Below the pieces are notes generated by a model. The model was not told the DNA's origin. It saw nothing but the letters and a program-made list of their open reading frames with translations, and ran no database searches. Shown here in pieces: positions 1-12,466 of a stretch of 64,000 nt of DNA. The translations under genes were made by a program, and so were the position numbers. How positions within the stretch are numbered: the stretch's first letter is position 1; each line of letters starts with the position of its first letter. The stretch comes from Erythrocercus mccallii (Eukaryota > Chordata > Aves > Passeriformes > Dicruridae), in assembly GCA_013397435.1 (NCBI GenBank), contig VZRG01000879.1, positions 1-64,000 of the forward strand. Reading direction: 5' to 3'.

Positions 1-1569
1 CTGGGTTTAAGGGGAGGGAAATAGGACATTAATAGACTAGCCACGGAGACTGTTGTTGTTCCTTTTATTGCTTCCAGAGGAGCATGAGATAATGCTCTGA
101 TTTGCTACAGGCTAAACAACATTGTGGGTTTTAATATCTGTCTAGAAAGGACATTTCTCCTCAGATGGGTGCAGGTAGCAAAATTTGTGCCTCTCAACAG
201 TGAAATATTTTTCTTCTTTTTGCTATGCTCAGTCAGAACATGGGCACGTAATCCTTCGTGTCCAGCTCTGATGGCTCTAGGACTGTGCCAGTTTTTACCA
301 GAGCAGGGAAATGAGAGCTCTTTCCAGCACCTCCTCTCTGTAAAGGTTTGCCTTTCCTCAGTTCCACTCATGAGTGAAGTATCTCACATTACTGGACATT
401 TCTGTGGCAAAAGGGCCAGTTTTCTGTAACAGAAGAAGTTCTAGAGTATGAATGGATACTTTGAACTCAGTTGCTGCTCCTTAGGCTGCTTCACTTGCAT
501 GTTTCTAGATAACCTGTAAATCTGTGCTGACATGACAGTATCTGTATGCTAGAAATCAGACCTGAGACAAAAACTTTTACTGCCTTTGTCAAATTGTATG
601 GATTATGGAACAAAATTTGAGTCTTTGGACCAGTAGAAATTTCTGATTTCATCTAGGTGTTTACCTCTTTAAGGAATGACTTCAGAATGAGTAAAAACTC
701 CCAAGTGTTAACCCAGACCCTGCTTGACCCCCTGTGCAGGTCAGCTGCCGTGCCCCCATTCTGTGGACATGGGCCTGGTGCAGCCAGGGCACCACACTGT
801 GAGTGTTCCTGCAGGAGGGAGTGCCAACAGCACCAATGCAGTGGGAGCCAGGCAGGTTTTCCCTGGTGAGGGAAGAGCAGGGGTTTTAGAAGTTGAGGAT
901 CTTTGAAAAAATAGAGACTTCTCATTTCAGGAACGAGCATGGACATAGCCCATGTGTGCTGGTTTGCTATTTCAGTGAAGTTTTCTCTGTTCTTACAGCC
1001 CTTGAGGCCTGATCTGTCAGCTCTCCCACATCTTGAACTCTAAAGACTTGAATCTTCTTTCTGAAGTTCCTGGTTATTGGAAGGCTGTCCTCTGAGGGAT
1101 GCCCCAATGGCAAGGAAGGGAAACAGAAAGCGTGTGGCTTTGGGTGTAGGCAGAGCACGTGCAGTCCGTGTGCCTGTGCTTGCCCAGGCACACCAAAGCA
1201 CAGCACTGTGAGGTGTACTCCAGCCTTCATCATGCCAGGAGACACCTGGCTTGCCCCTGTGGACTGGAGGTGGGAAATTACATGCCCTGCTCACCACTGC
1301 TCTCTGGGCAACAGGGCCATGCATGCCTAAGTGTCCTTTAGATGAAGAACTGCCTGTCATCAAGTCCTTTTTGATCAAGCATGAGAATGTTGAGCTGATT
1401 TGCATGCACCCCATAAATATAGAAAATGAACCTCTGTGGGTCTGATTCTCTGAGTCTGTAAAGTTTTCAGCCTGTCAGCTGCTGATTTTTCTTCCCTTGG
1501 GAAAATTTCTTGCCTCAAGGACAAATTCATGTAAATAATCGTGGTACTTCTAAGTTCTCATAACAACTC
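1..1569. other. Intergenic sequence, no feature recognised
   Basis: I see no gene, RNA or repeat family here. The open frames are short, start without supporting context and have no recognisable domain. Composition is ordinary AT-leaning vertebrate non-coding DNA. Confidence 0.6.
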
Positions 1570-1769
1570 TCTCACAGGTGTTGTTTCTATTATTTAACCA
1601 ATGAAGAGAAGTGTTGTCTTTACTGACCAATCATATGGTTCCTTAGTGCAGCATGTTATAAAAAGGCTGTGCGAAATTGTAAATAAAAAGCCTTTCCGAT
1701 CTTTCTTCTACCTGAAGTCAAGCTCTTCATTTCGTGTCCAACAGTGACATACATCCACTACCAACAGGT
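1570..1769 (+). mobile_element. Probable solo LTR of an endogenous retrovirus (relic)
   Basis: The stretch has compact retroviral U3-R-U5-like signals in the right order on the + strand. There are two CCAAT boxes (1598-1602 and 1627-1631), a TATA box TATAAAAA (1657-1664) and an AATAAA polyadenylation signal (1682-1687) only about 25 bp later. A pyrimidine-rich tail follows and ends in a CA dinucleotide near 1745 or 1769. Such tight packing of promoter and polyadenylation signal is typical of LTRs and unusual for host promoters. No internal gag, pol or env sequence follows, so it would be a solo LTR. I could not define a clean target-site duplication, and the left edge is uncertain (it may extend to about 1480). 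The alternative is a chance or host core promoter. Confidence 0.5.
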
Positions 1770-4700
1770 ATTTTTGCTTGAAACTTGACACCAAGTGAAA
1801 GGGAAGAGAAAAAAAGTGAGTGTATATCTAACTTCCTCCAACTAGTCTAAAAATTGCACTGGCAAGCTTACAGTTGGCAAAAGACAGCAACGGATGCAAC
1901 TTTTTTTTTGCATTCCTATAAATTTAGAATGATTGCTCTAATTCAGGAGTTTACGAGCAGTTCCCTCACTTACATCAGATCTCAATACCTCATGCTTCTT
2001 TCCATTCCCTACTGCACTCTTTCAGTGCATGGACTATCTTTCTTCTCTCCGCTCTCCTCTGGCCAATCTGAAGTCATTCAACTGGTAACATGAGGAAAAT
2101 ATTTACTGTCTTTATAGATGCTTTTGCATGCAAGCTGGTATGTAGAAAGAACGAGGAGATGTGGCCAAGGGAGTGACCAGCACATCCTCTACGGAGCACC
2201 AGTAAATGCATCAGCAGCCTCAGCCCAGGACCCAGTCCTGGCCATTAGTGAGTTTGGGAAAATTAGGAAAAAAATGCTTTGCCATTACTTTTAGATTCAA
2301 ACAGAGAGGAGAAAAGTTGCTCCAAGATTGTCCATACCTTTGGCAGCTTCAGGGATGACATCTGATGGTTGTAATTTCCAGGCTGGCTGGATTTTCTTCC
2401 TTGCAAATGAAAATACCCCTGTGACAGAGGTTCCCAGGCTACTGTGGGTGTAACCCACTCTTGTGCTTAGAGCAATTAACATATTTGGCTGTGTCCTGCA
2501 ACTGACAGTGTTGCTGTGCTGACAGGGGAGATGCTGGGGAGTCCAAACTGCAGGGGCAGGAGGATGCAAACCAGCATGGGATGCTGGGACAAACCCCACT
2601 GCATTGTCCTGCATCCTATGTTGCTCCCAGACCAGACCAGCTGCCGTATTTGTGGAACAATGGGAGCCCTGGGGACAATGTCATCTCCTGTCTGGAAACT
2701 GCTCTTGGATATTTGTCCCCCCTGGCAGTAGCAGGGCTATTATAGTTTCCAGACAAATGGACATTTTCATATGCCCCATATGGGGCTTGTGGAATTTTGA
2801 TCACTCATAGCCAGATGACCACTGAGTTCACTGCACTTATTCCTCTTATATCCTCTCTGAAATGAAATTAAATTCTGGTTGTCTCTTCTTTCAAGACAGG
2901 CACAGCTTTTCCAACTTTTTTTTTCAGTTGTTGGAAATTTGGGGGGTAAATTTCTAAAAATAGGCCAGAATTCAGTCTTCACATAGTAGGGAGCTTGGAA
3001 AAACTTCAGTTGCACCAAGTACAATTCTCTTCTTCACTCTCCATCCCATGAGCATCCCATTGACTGTGTCAAGAAATCAAGTCCTGATCAACCAACCACA
3101 CCCAGTCCAATTCTGGAACCCCACCAGGCCTTACTAAGTGCACTTGAAAGACCCAGCAGTGCTGGCACAGCTCAGACACGTCCAGCCATCTTCAGAACTG
3201 GAACCATGTCACAGTGCATCAGCTTGAAATATATGTGAAGGTCTGCACCTCACAGATGTGAAGGTGTTGGCAGGCTCCCTTCCAAACTGTCTGCAGGAGA
3301 GTGCTTGTTCTTCTAGCTCTAACAAAGAAAGATGAAAGTATTTTCTTTCCCTTCCTTCTGGTACTGCTGGAGGCTTCACAGTTAAGTTTCTGCTGCCTTC
3401 AGTCTTCCTTAGAAAAGGCTGGGAGGGTGGAGGATATGCTGTATAGAGAAAACTGGAGGTAGGAGTAGTTTCATCTTCTCCAAGGACTTAAGGAAACTTT
3501 GAAGCTGGGCCCACAGATGGACATTATAGTTTTCTTTAAAGTCCTGAGCATCCCACTGACATAGCTGCAGATCTGTGGGGAAATTCAGCTTTGGATCCAG
3601 TTCAGGAAGAGAGTGTGCAAGACATGGGCTTGTCTCACTCCCAGAGAGATACTTCCTCTGTTCACAGTTCCCTCTGAGCAATGTGAAGTGAAACTCTCGT
3701 TTTCCCCCTGCAGTGCCTGCTCTGTCCTTGGACTTCCATGCAAAATTTGTCTCTAGTGAATATGTTACGGGAGCTTGGGAAGGCTTATGTAGCCAGATCA
3801 GATGGAGAAATTGGCACAGGCATCAGGGAGCAAAAGAAAAGACAAGCTATAGATGGAACGTCTACTGGGAGATTAAATCAAATAAGGGAATTTATTTATG
3901 AAGGCAATCATCACACTCATCACAATATGTAAGAGAAATTTGAATTCTGAAGTCCTTATAAAGGAAAGGGGTATTTGCAGATGTCACTACAGAAAGGAAA
4001 GGGACAGGAGACCCATGTCACAGTTGGGATTTGAAGACTCAGTCTAAATCTATTCCTAACTGATATAAACCCTCTGAGGTTGAAGCATCATTTTATTTCT
4101 GGGACATACAGGACATGACAGACTAGCCTTTTGCTTTACTTTCCACGTGATTCTTAGGGATTGCTAAGATATGTTTTGTTATCCCTTGAGCATGCTCTTG
4201 CCCTGCATTTATCAATGTCATAGCCACATTGAAGTTGCTACAACCACCCTTGGCAGCAGGAATAGATGGAAGCCAGCACTGCTGGTCGCTCCTGCTCAGC
4301 CTGGAGACAGGGATGCTGCACCAGATGGTGTCAGAGGCATGTTCCTGTGCCAGAGTTAGCTGGTCCCCAAATTCAGCAGGACTGAGACTGGGGTGGAAGA
4401 GAACAGGGCAAAGGCACCAAATTCAGACTGTTCTCAAGCTCACAGAATTGTGTTGATGTCAGTACTAATTAAGATTTTCCAAGGCCAGTTTGAGCTTTGA
4501 TTACCAGCTGACAGGTATGTACTATTCCCCTTCTGGGATCTGTAGCTCCCTGCAAATCATCAAACTGTCTTCAGTCAGCTTTAGACCAGAGGAGTTTTGC
4601 CAGAGGCATCCTGCATCTGTTGCATCGTATACAGTACATTAAAACCATCTTTAATGCTCTTTATAAAGAAACCACAGTTGTTAGAGAGTCCTGCATGCTC

Positions 4701-5739
4701 AGCCCTCATGTACTTCCTTGCTGTGTAGTTATTTGCCTGTGTTACCCCCCTGTTGCTTTGAGACATGGTAGTACATAAGGCAGCTAATCATTTAAAGCTA
4801 CATTCATCCTTCCTCCTGGAAAGCAATAGTGGCAGATACATAATGACACACTGGATTGAGGGGGGTCTGTTCAGTCCCATCTGTAATTTATTGAGTGGGA
4901 AATGCAGGGGGAATGTCTTTGTTCATTTGTCTTATTCAAACATGCCTATCTCAGCCTCTTGATGTCCATACAATGATCGGACAGGGGGGTGGTAAAGAAA
5001 TTAGGGAGGAACAAATTGGTGACAGCCATCACAAGAGACAGTCCCTGCCAGTGCCTGATGGAGAGCTGCAGAGCCTGTTCCTCAGCGAAGGGCCACAAAG
5101 TGAGGGCTCAGGGGTTGTGGGTGACTTACACTTCAGACCCCAGAGCGACACAGGAGGGGAAGTGTGTGGCACATGCTGGGAGACACGGGCTGCTCTATGT
5201 GTGTATTTTCAGGGGATGTAAAGGAAAGGTTTCAAACCAGGTAGTTTATGAAACTCTAAAATGGGTATCAATAGATGCTCTTGTCAGACATTCATGTCAG
5301 CAGCTACTTTCCCTTTCTTAATCTATGAGTTTTTCAAAACAAATATAATTGGTTTGGACTTTCCCATATCAGATAGTATTTTAGAATTATTTAAACATTG
5401 CAGCATCTTGAGACTCCATCAGGAAATGCAGTTGAGACTTCCCCTCTCGTCCAGAGCAGCAAACTCTGCAAAAGGAGCTGGTTTTTAGAAAGGCTGCAAA
5501 GAGCCACTGCCCAGTGTCATGGGCTGGAGCAAGGCTGGGCTGTAATTGCTACTCTAGTGCTCAGTAAGCAGCAAGATCTGCAAAGAGCCAGGCTTTACCA
5601 TCACTCTTTGGCATTTCAAGCAGGACTCAGGACACAGCAGAGGGTTCCTTGTCCTGCCTATCACTAGCACAGAGCAGAGTGGTTGTGCTGAGACTCAACA
5701 CAGTGATTACTGCTCCCATGGCTCCCCATCCTTTGCTTT
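1770..5739. other. Intergenic sequence, no feature recognised
   Basis: No conserved coding exon, structural RNA or clear transposon was recognised on either strand. The open frames here (about 60-110 codons) look like chance frames, with no domain, no flanking splice sites of note and no codon-use signature. Confidence 0.55.
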
Positions 5740-6800
5740 ATTTTGAAAATTATGTTCAATGCTTTGTTTAGTTTCACTGTCATTTGCAAAGTATATGAAA
5801 TATTCCTGGATATACCAGGTGCCCTATTTAACATGCTGCTGCATGTTTCGATGCTATAAAAACAGAGCAGTTCCGTACCCGCAGCAGATGATGCATTGAC
5901 AGCAACAAATTGAAATGTTTCAACATTTTATATCCAAGGAAATTCATTTTGAAATATCAAGGAATTTCACTTTCACTCAAAATAACGTCTCGGTTTTTAA
6001 AGTGAAAATTTCTCACAAAGTGAAATTTTACCTTACCATTATCCAGGTCTGCCCCTTTATTTATACAAGTTGTGAAAGCAGAAAGGTCACTTCTCTGTGT
6101 ATCTCTCAAGCTTTAACAAAAACAATAAGGAGCCCAGACATCACTGGAATAATCATAAAACATTGACAGACAGGCAGTGTTTCACTCTTAAACCTGGTCT
6201 CATGCCAAACCTTAATGTGAAAGCATGAGAATTTCAAGAAGGAATGGCATTAATTGGTATTTCCTGCATGGTTTGAAATCTCAGCATCTCCCCAAACTAT
6301 GAAAGTCAACAGACCATTCATACTGTCTGACACAAATAAAATGTTGATGGGAAATGAATTAATAAATGACATCTTGCAAGTCAGATTGTTGAAAATCTAT
6401 CCTTAAACTCATATTTTCAGCATGGCAAAATCTTTAAATATTCTCCTACTTTTGCAGTTCCAATTAAACAAGGCTTTTAATCCGAATCCATTCCATTTAT
6501 TTGAATCAGGAAAGGAACTAAGCTCAGATTTTAGCCATTTGAAAGAGAAGAAACTGTAAAAATATTTTTCCTGACTTTATCTGCTGGGTAAGTAGAACAA
6601 AAGAAAAATAAATTTTCCTGAAACTCTTGTGGTCACACAAGTTTTAGAAACAGGCTGCTCTGATATCACAAGAATATTCTTTAGATTTCCTTTTTCAATC
6701 GGATCTATACCCATCATTTTAATTTATGTGATCAGGAAGTGTGTGGCAGCAGCTTGATTGGGATAAGAGTAGGTTTGAAAGCTCTTCTATAGAACCAAAA
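5740..6800. other. AT-rich block, possible conserved non-coding element
   Basis: This block is markedly more AT-rich than its surroundings and has no simple-sequence repeat that would explain it. It contains a TATAAAAA element (from about 5856), the AAAGTGAAA repeat cluster annotated separately, and several ATTA/TAAT homeodomain-type cores. Long AT-rich, non-repetitive intergenic blocks near developmental genes are often conserved enhancers, but the sequence alone cannot show conservation. The functional reading is an inference. Confidence 0.3.
5963..6029. repeat. Cluster of AAAGTGAAA repeats (direct and inverted)
   Basis: The 11-mer AATTTCACTTT at 5963-5973 is the exact reverse complement of AAAGTGAAATT at 6017-6027. 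A third, near-identical copy, AAAGTGAAAATTT, lies at 5999-6011. Read on the minus strand, the first site continues as GAAAGTGAAATT, which fits the interferon-stimulated response element core GAAANNGAAA. Whether an IRF protein binds is unknown. Confidence 0.55.
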
Positions 6801-9469
6801 TTTCTTTTTTGTATTGATCTAGCCTGAGCCTGCCCCAGAAGGAGATTTTTTCCCTAGAAGTTCTAATACTCCTTCCTACCTGGTCAGCAAAATCATGTGA
6901 GGGGCCACTTTCCAAAGCCTGCACACAGTATTCAGACATGCAATGTTCAGAACCATATCTGAGTGTCTTGAAATACGAGCAGTATTTGCATCCAGACAGA
7001 GAAGAGATTCAGGGAGTGAGTTCATTTCCATTGCTGGCAGAGATCAGAGCCCCCGAGTTTCGTACATCAGTTTTCACAAGCTTAATTTTACTGACTTTCT
7101 TGCGGTTATTCCTGATTTACGACAACAGGAGATTAAAATGAGGCTTAGGGAGGATAGCTTCCTGCTGAAATCCCCAAAGAGACCAGATCTTGCATTATTT
7201 CACATCAGAGTAAACGATTCCTTTGGACAAAAGAAACCCATGAAAGAGATAAATATCCGTCCAAATGCTAAGACAGATGGGTTCCTTCAGAGCTTCCTTA
7301 CTAATCAAATACATCAGTGCCCCCTTCAGTAATGTGATGGGCGATTTAACTTGGGATATATTTCATGGAGGCTGGGGGAGAGGGTCTAGGATCAGCCTCC
7401 CTGTTGATGGGAATGGCCATCCTGATGACCTGGAGGGCTGCTCCATGCAGGTATTCTGTACCACAAGTTTGTCTTCCTTCCTTCTTTCCCATCAAGTCCT
7501 GCCATGGCTTTACAGACAGACAAGAGAGTTTGAGCAGCCACCTCAGAAAGACCAAGTTAACAGTAGAGAAACAGTCAGGAGTCAGACATTTGTGGTTAAG
7601 ACATAGGGAGGGTGAAGATCTAGTATGTGCCATTTGCAGAGACGCTTTATTTTGGAGAACAAATAGAAAAAAAGTATTTCAGGCCTTTGCAGAAAAAGCC
7701 AGAACAAGTGAACAGTAGAGTTCAGTACAGTTCCCCCCAAAACGAACAATGGGAAGTAATAAGGGCCCCAGGACACTATTAAGAACTAAAAATAGCATCT
7801 AGCAGAGCTGAACCTGGCACTCTCCTGGCATTTGGCACATGCAGCTCAGCAGCAGCCTAAGGGTGCAGTGCTGCCCTGCAAATGTACACTGGTCAGAGCC
7901 CATGACTGCAGGAGTGAGCTGTGGGAGCTGAGCAACATGAGGCAGAAATTATGTTAGCAAGTACAATCTTGGGATAATAATTCATACTGATGGGCAAAAA
8001 GTGCATTTTCCATCCTGTGCTTCCAGTATTTTTATTCTGTGCTCTCTTCAGGATGGATTGGAGCTTGCTTGAAGCTTTTCCATGAAAAACAATGAAACAC
8101 AGGTATCCATTCATCAAGGTTTGGATGAAGGTGATGACTTCTTAGACATACTCTGAGCAAGGGGTCTGGATCACCTATGATCCCAGAGAAGGCTTTAGCT
8201 TCTGGCCATTGTCAAGAGAGCACAGCCACCTCAGTTTTGACCTTCTGAGACATGAGAAACTTCTCCTAATTAAGCTGTTACCAAATCCCTCAGATGGTTT
8301 AGGATATGGCAAACAAATTTTTTTTCTGGAAAGAAAAGATTACACAAGAAAATCTTGTCCTGCTCTCATGACCTGATGAACCATGAGAGCTGTCTAGAGC
8401 TCATGCTGCCTCAGAAGCTGCTCATCCACACTGCTCCTCATTTTCCTACACTAGTGGCAGGGTCTATTTGACCCCTGGCAAACCAATCAGACACCAGCAA
8501 GGTCTTCTTCTGCACCTTCACAGCACCTTCTGCACCTTCAGACTCTCTTATCATCAGCCTTACCACAGTCCTCATGGCCTTCAGTCCTGGCAGTCTGGTG
8601 CTTGTAATACAGCTTGTGTAAAGCTGACAGCAGCCAAAAACACCCAGTCTCCCCCACCCTGCCACTGGGCACACCCTGACTGGGCTCTCCCACTGCTGTC
8701 CCCCAGCAGTGGGTGCTGCCTGTCGGCCTGGCTGTACCTCTTGGGATGCCTCCTCTGGAGCCCAGCTGCTGAACAAAGGGGCAGTGGCATGACAGGCACC
8801 GAGGTGCTGCAGCCGGCAGACTGTCATCTGGATCTACTTTGTTCGGGAAAACCACTTAGTTTACAAATATTTGTATTTAAATTCTTTTCTGCCCACTTAA
8901 TTCAAGCCTGTGCTGCAAAAAGAAAGGAAACCTTCCTTAGAGAAAAGCAAAACACAAAGGCGAGGTGGAGGGAACTGCTCATTCACTAATACCACATTTT
9001 CCACAATGGAAATAATTGTCTCTCTTCATGTTTGACAGTAATCTGCAGTCCCAAAATAAACAGGGCTCCTCTCAATTTTGCTTCAGGGTATTTCCCATCT
9101 GTCAGAGGGGAGCAGGAGATCATAGACAGCTGTGGCAGAAGTGCAGCACGCTCGACTTCTTACCCCTCACTTTCACCTCAGAGGATTATGGTGGGAAAGG
9201 CTTAACATCTTCTGTTGGCCATCAGGGCAGACACACAGGTATCTGTTGCTCCCTCATTAGCCAGTGGAAAGCCAGGACTGGCAAGGGAAGGAAAAAGCAA
9301 TAAGCTTTGGGTAGTAGTAAGGCCCTCTAAAGGGGCAATATGGGCTGAAATGCAAATCGTCTAAACATGCACAGGACCGTATGGTCCTTCAGCACAGCAG
9401 CTGAGTAAAGGTTCATCTATTCTGGCTCCTCTGAGACCCGCATAATGAATGCTTAGGAAAGGACAAACA
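6801..9469. other. Intergenic sequence, no gene recognised
   Basis: I see no supported exon or RNA gene. One local detail is a short imperfect duplication around 8505-8545, in which CTTCTGCACCTTCA occurs twice. The longest open frame (8468-8989, 173 codons) has no recognisable domain and overlaps equally long frames on the other strand, as expected in a GC-richer patch. Confidence 0.5.
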
Positions 9470-9700
9470 AGGCAGATTTCAAGCACATATTTCCAGACAT
9501 CCAGCAATTTAATATCCTTGTGTTTAATAGGTCTAAATTATTTTTCCCCCTTTAATTTAGTCTCTGGTAAGTACATTATTTATATCCAAACATCCTGTGA
9601 CAAAGAATTCCATGGCTTAACTCTAGGCTGGATGAAGAAATACCTCTTGGTGTTTTGATCCTGTCACTAGCTTTTTTTTTCTAAGTCTCTTCCATTCCAA
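9470..9700 (-). mobile_element. Old CR1/L3-like LINE 3' fragment (degenerate)
   Basis: The + strand text around 9597-9670 (AAAGAATTCCATGGCTTAA, then a GATGAAGAAATACCTCTTGG stretch and a CCTGTCACTAG stretch) follows the order of the well-known antisense CR1/L3 3' region. In that region a 'needs a free left edge, then ...GAAGAAGTTCTTC..., then ...CTTGTCCTGT...' pattern recurs. The younger CR1 copy at 59690-60200 in this same window shows the matching pattern at about 59880-59950. Divergence is high, so this would be an ancient copy. The family assignment is from memory of consensus features, not an alignment. Confidence 0.4.
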
Positions 9701-10008
9701 TAATGGAAGATTTGGTGACTAACTCAGGCCAACCACTATTGTTTAGGCCCTTGTCCTATGTTCCCTCAGGCTTTTCTTTTCAGGCAATGGAGGACACAAC
9801 ATTTCATAGCAGGGTCTGTAGGTGATTTACCTGGTGGGAAGCCAGGGGACTCCAGTTTAACACTTACTCATACCTTACTGCCTTACACACACTCTAATTT
9901 TGGGATATTGTCCCATTTGTTTTCCTTACTCAAATTTAAAAGTAATTTTGAACAGAAAGTAAACAGATGTACTTAACACAATGCGAAGAAATTCAAAAGT
10001 TACCACCT

Positions 10009-10130
10009 TTCTCTGTTGTTTTGTTTGTTCAGGTCTTTTTGTTTAGTGGCTTGTGTTGTGTTTTGGGTTTGGTTTTTTTTTGTGTGTGTGTGTGTGTTCT
10101 GTTTTTGGTTGGGCTTTTTTTGGGGCTGGT
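10009..10130. repeat. T/G-rich low-complexity tract with (TG)n core
   Basis: About 120 bp on the + strand consist almost only of T and G, with runs of T and a (TG)n core near 10080-10098. It is simple low-complexity sequence with no coding potential. Confidence 0.8.
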
Positions 10131-12423
10131 GACAAGATGTGTTTAGTGAAAAGGACTGCAACTCCAAGTAATGGCACTTCTCCCTTCATGATGAACTGGT
10201 TCTAAGACTGTGGTCAGAACTTGGCTTTCACCAGACTAGCTGTCAGGGGATACGCTACAGGCAGAAGGAAATAATCATGTAGTCCCAAAGGATTCCTTAA
10301 CACATGGAGGCTCAGACAAGGAGATCAGGTTTTGGGAATAATGACTGGGAGAATGCTGGCAGGGAAGGAGATGCTGACATCTGCACCATGTGGCTGACAG
10401 ACTAGAGACAATTCAGGTCCAGCAAAGAGCAAAAGGCTTCCTATAAACATAAAATAAAATCTGTGAAGGCAAGGAAAGGATTCCACTCTCAGGCTCTCTG
10501 GGGATCTTTTCAAGAGAGCACTCAAGACCTTTCCAGATTTTGAGCTGTTCTTTGATATTTGATGTAAAACTAAAGGCACCTAACTCTTTCAGAAAGCATT
10601 AGGAGAAGCAAAGACCTGACATCTATTGCCTGAATGGATCAGGACAGTGTTAACTGGAAAGAAGCCTTGTACCTTCTAAGGGAAACCTTCTCTTAGGTTT
10701 TTGTGACAGTCTTGCACTGTTGGACTTGACCTCATAAGAATATGTGTGAGCAGCCTGCAGCTATTGATGGGCCTTGGGCTTTCAGCAAGACTTGGAGAAA
10801 AAGCTTAGCTTGCTGAAGGCTTAATTCTTCCTTTTGTCTACAGGGAGAAGAAATCACCAAAGACAAAAAGGATATTCAGGTCACATAGGGGAGGCCTGCA
10901 GATAAGCAGCATCCCAGCAAACTGCTGAAGGGTTCTCATTTCTGAATCCAGTCAGGAAAGTGGAGATTTTTTGCTACTTTAAAATGCCTCCTTTCCTGTG
11001 GGCTTCAGCAATGCTGGTCTGTGAAGGGTGATGGATGAGTGTCATACAGAACAAGAGGCTCAGCACTAAAGGTGAAGCCCAGAGAAACCTTGTGGCCTCA
11101 GTCACAATTTCTTCCTACGCAGTTTGACTCAATGAAGAGTCACAATCAGATAAAGGACATGAGTGAGACAGAGCAAATGAAAAAGGTTTCTGGATCACAG
11201 TTTACCCACACTTAGGGACAGCTGTTACTTAACACTAGTTACAACCCCAGTGTTGTGATAAATACTGCAGCAGCTTCTTGCAGGGGGAACAGACTGCCTG
11301 CAGTAACTACAAGAGCTGTAACAGTGCCATCAGCTGCAGCTACAGCTGAGCTGAAAGCTTGGGGTAGTTTTAACATTAAAAATGCAAACTATCATCTGAA
11401 TTGTTGTTAGCATTGAAAATATTTATCTTTTTCTGGCTTGTGTGTATGCCATTGCCTTACCTACTGGGAGCTGCAGTGAGAGTTCTTCATGTCCACACTC
11501 AGCTCTACAGATGGATATCCCTTTACTCTGGGATGAGGCTACAGATTCCATGATGTCCTTACAGCAAGCTTTGATGATGAGTAGCTGAAAACATTGACTC
11601 TAAAATATGAAGCGTGACTTTGATAGCTCACTAAAGTTCCTATTGCAATTTTTACTTCAGAAAAATGCCTTATTTTTGGCAGAAAACCTCAAACTTCATT
11701 TGTTCAGACATTTTCCTTTCTAAAAAAAATTTGAAATTATCCAGAAATGCACAGGCAAGAATTTTAAGGAGAGCTAGTATTTTTTAGAAAATAAATTAAT
11801 ATAAGAAAGAAAAAACTACAAACATAGAAGTCTTTCTGTAGGCAAGCAGAGATTTTCTGAACACACGCACAATAAAAACCTTTATAAAATATTTCCCAAT
11901 TTGAGCAATGCTATATTTTGACAGTTGTAATTATAATGGCCTGCAGCCTTTGACTTTTCCTTCATGGAGCCTTTGCTGCTAATGCAGAACTGATTTAGGG
12001 TCTGGGGTCCCTTACAGCAGCTGACTCTTATTAGATCTTGTTTCCGGCAGTAGGAGTGAGTCGTAAATGACCAGGTAGCCCAAGACAGGCAGGAGGAAGC
12101 CTCTCAATGAGCAACCAGAGCACAGAGAGGAATGGTAACTTGGGTCAGCTCAAAGAGAAGCAAGAACACAGGTACTATCTTGGTTTTCCAAAGTTCAGTG
12201 GATATAGATGACTTGGGCTTTATAAGACAGGTTTGATGGAAGCAGCTGGCACTCCTCTGACTTGAAGCCTTCTGAGATCAATATGCTTCTTGGTGCTGGA
12301 TAAGGTCGCAGGTACAAATTCTGCCCTGTGCCCTGTGTTGCTCGTGTAGGAACACATGGCTGTGGGAATGGCAGTCACACCATAACTTTTATCTTTGCCT
12401 CCACTTCTTTTGTTTTGTACCCC

Positions 12424-12424
<1 letters not shown>
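10131..12424. other. Intergenic sequence, no feature recognised
   Basis: I see no gene, RNA or recognisable transposon. The stretch 11640-11930 is AT-rich with short A and T runs only. Confidence 0.5.

Positions 12425-12464
<40 letters not shown>
12425..12464. repeat. (AC)20 dinucleotide microsatellite
   Basis: This is an uninterrupted run of 20 AC units on the + strand. Such a tract is usually length-polymorphic and can adopt Z-DNA. The cysteine-valine-rich and histidine-threonine-rich open frames crossing it are translation artefacts of the repeat. Confidence 0.97.

Positions 12465-12466
<2 letters not shown>

Noticed and set aside
8468..8989. 173-codon open frame
   Set aside because: Minus-strand frames of 70-130 codons overlap it, there is no domain, and composition alone explains it.
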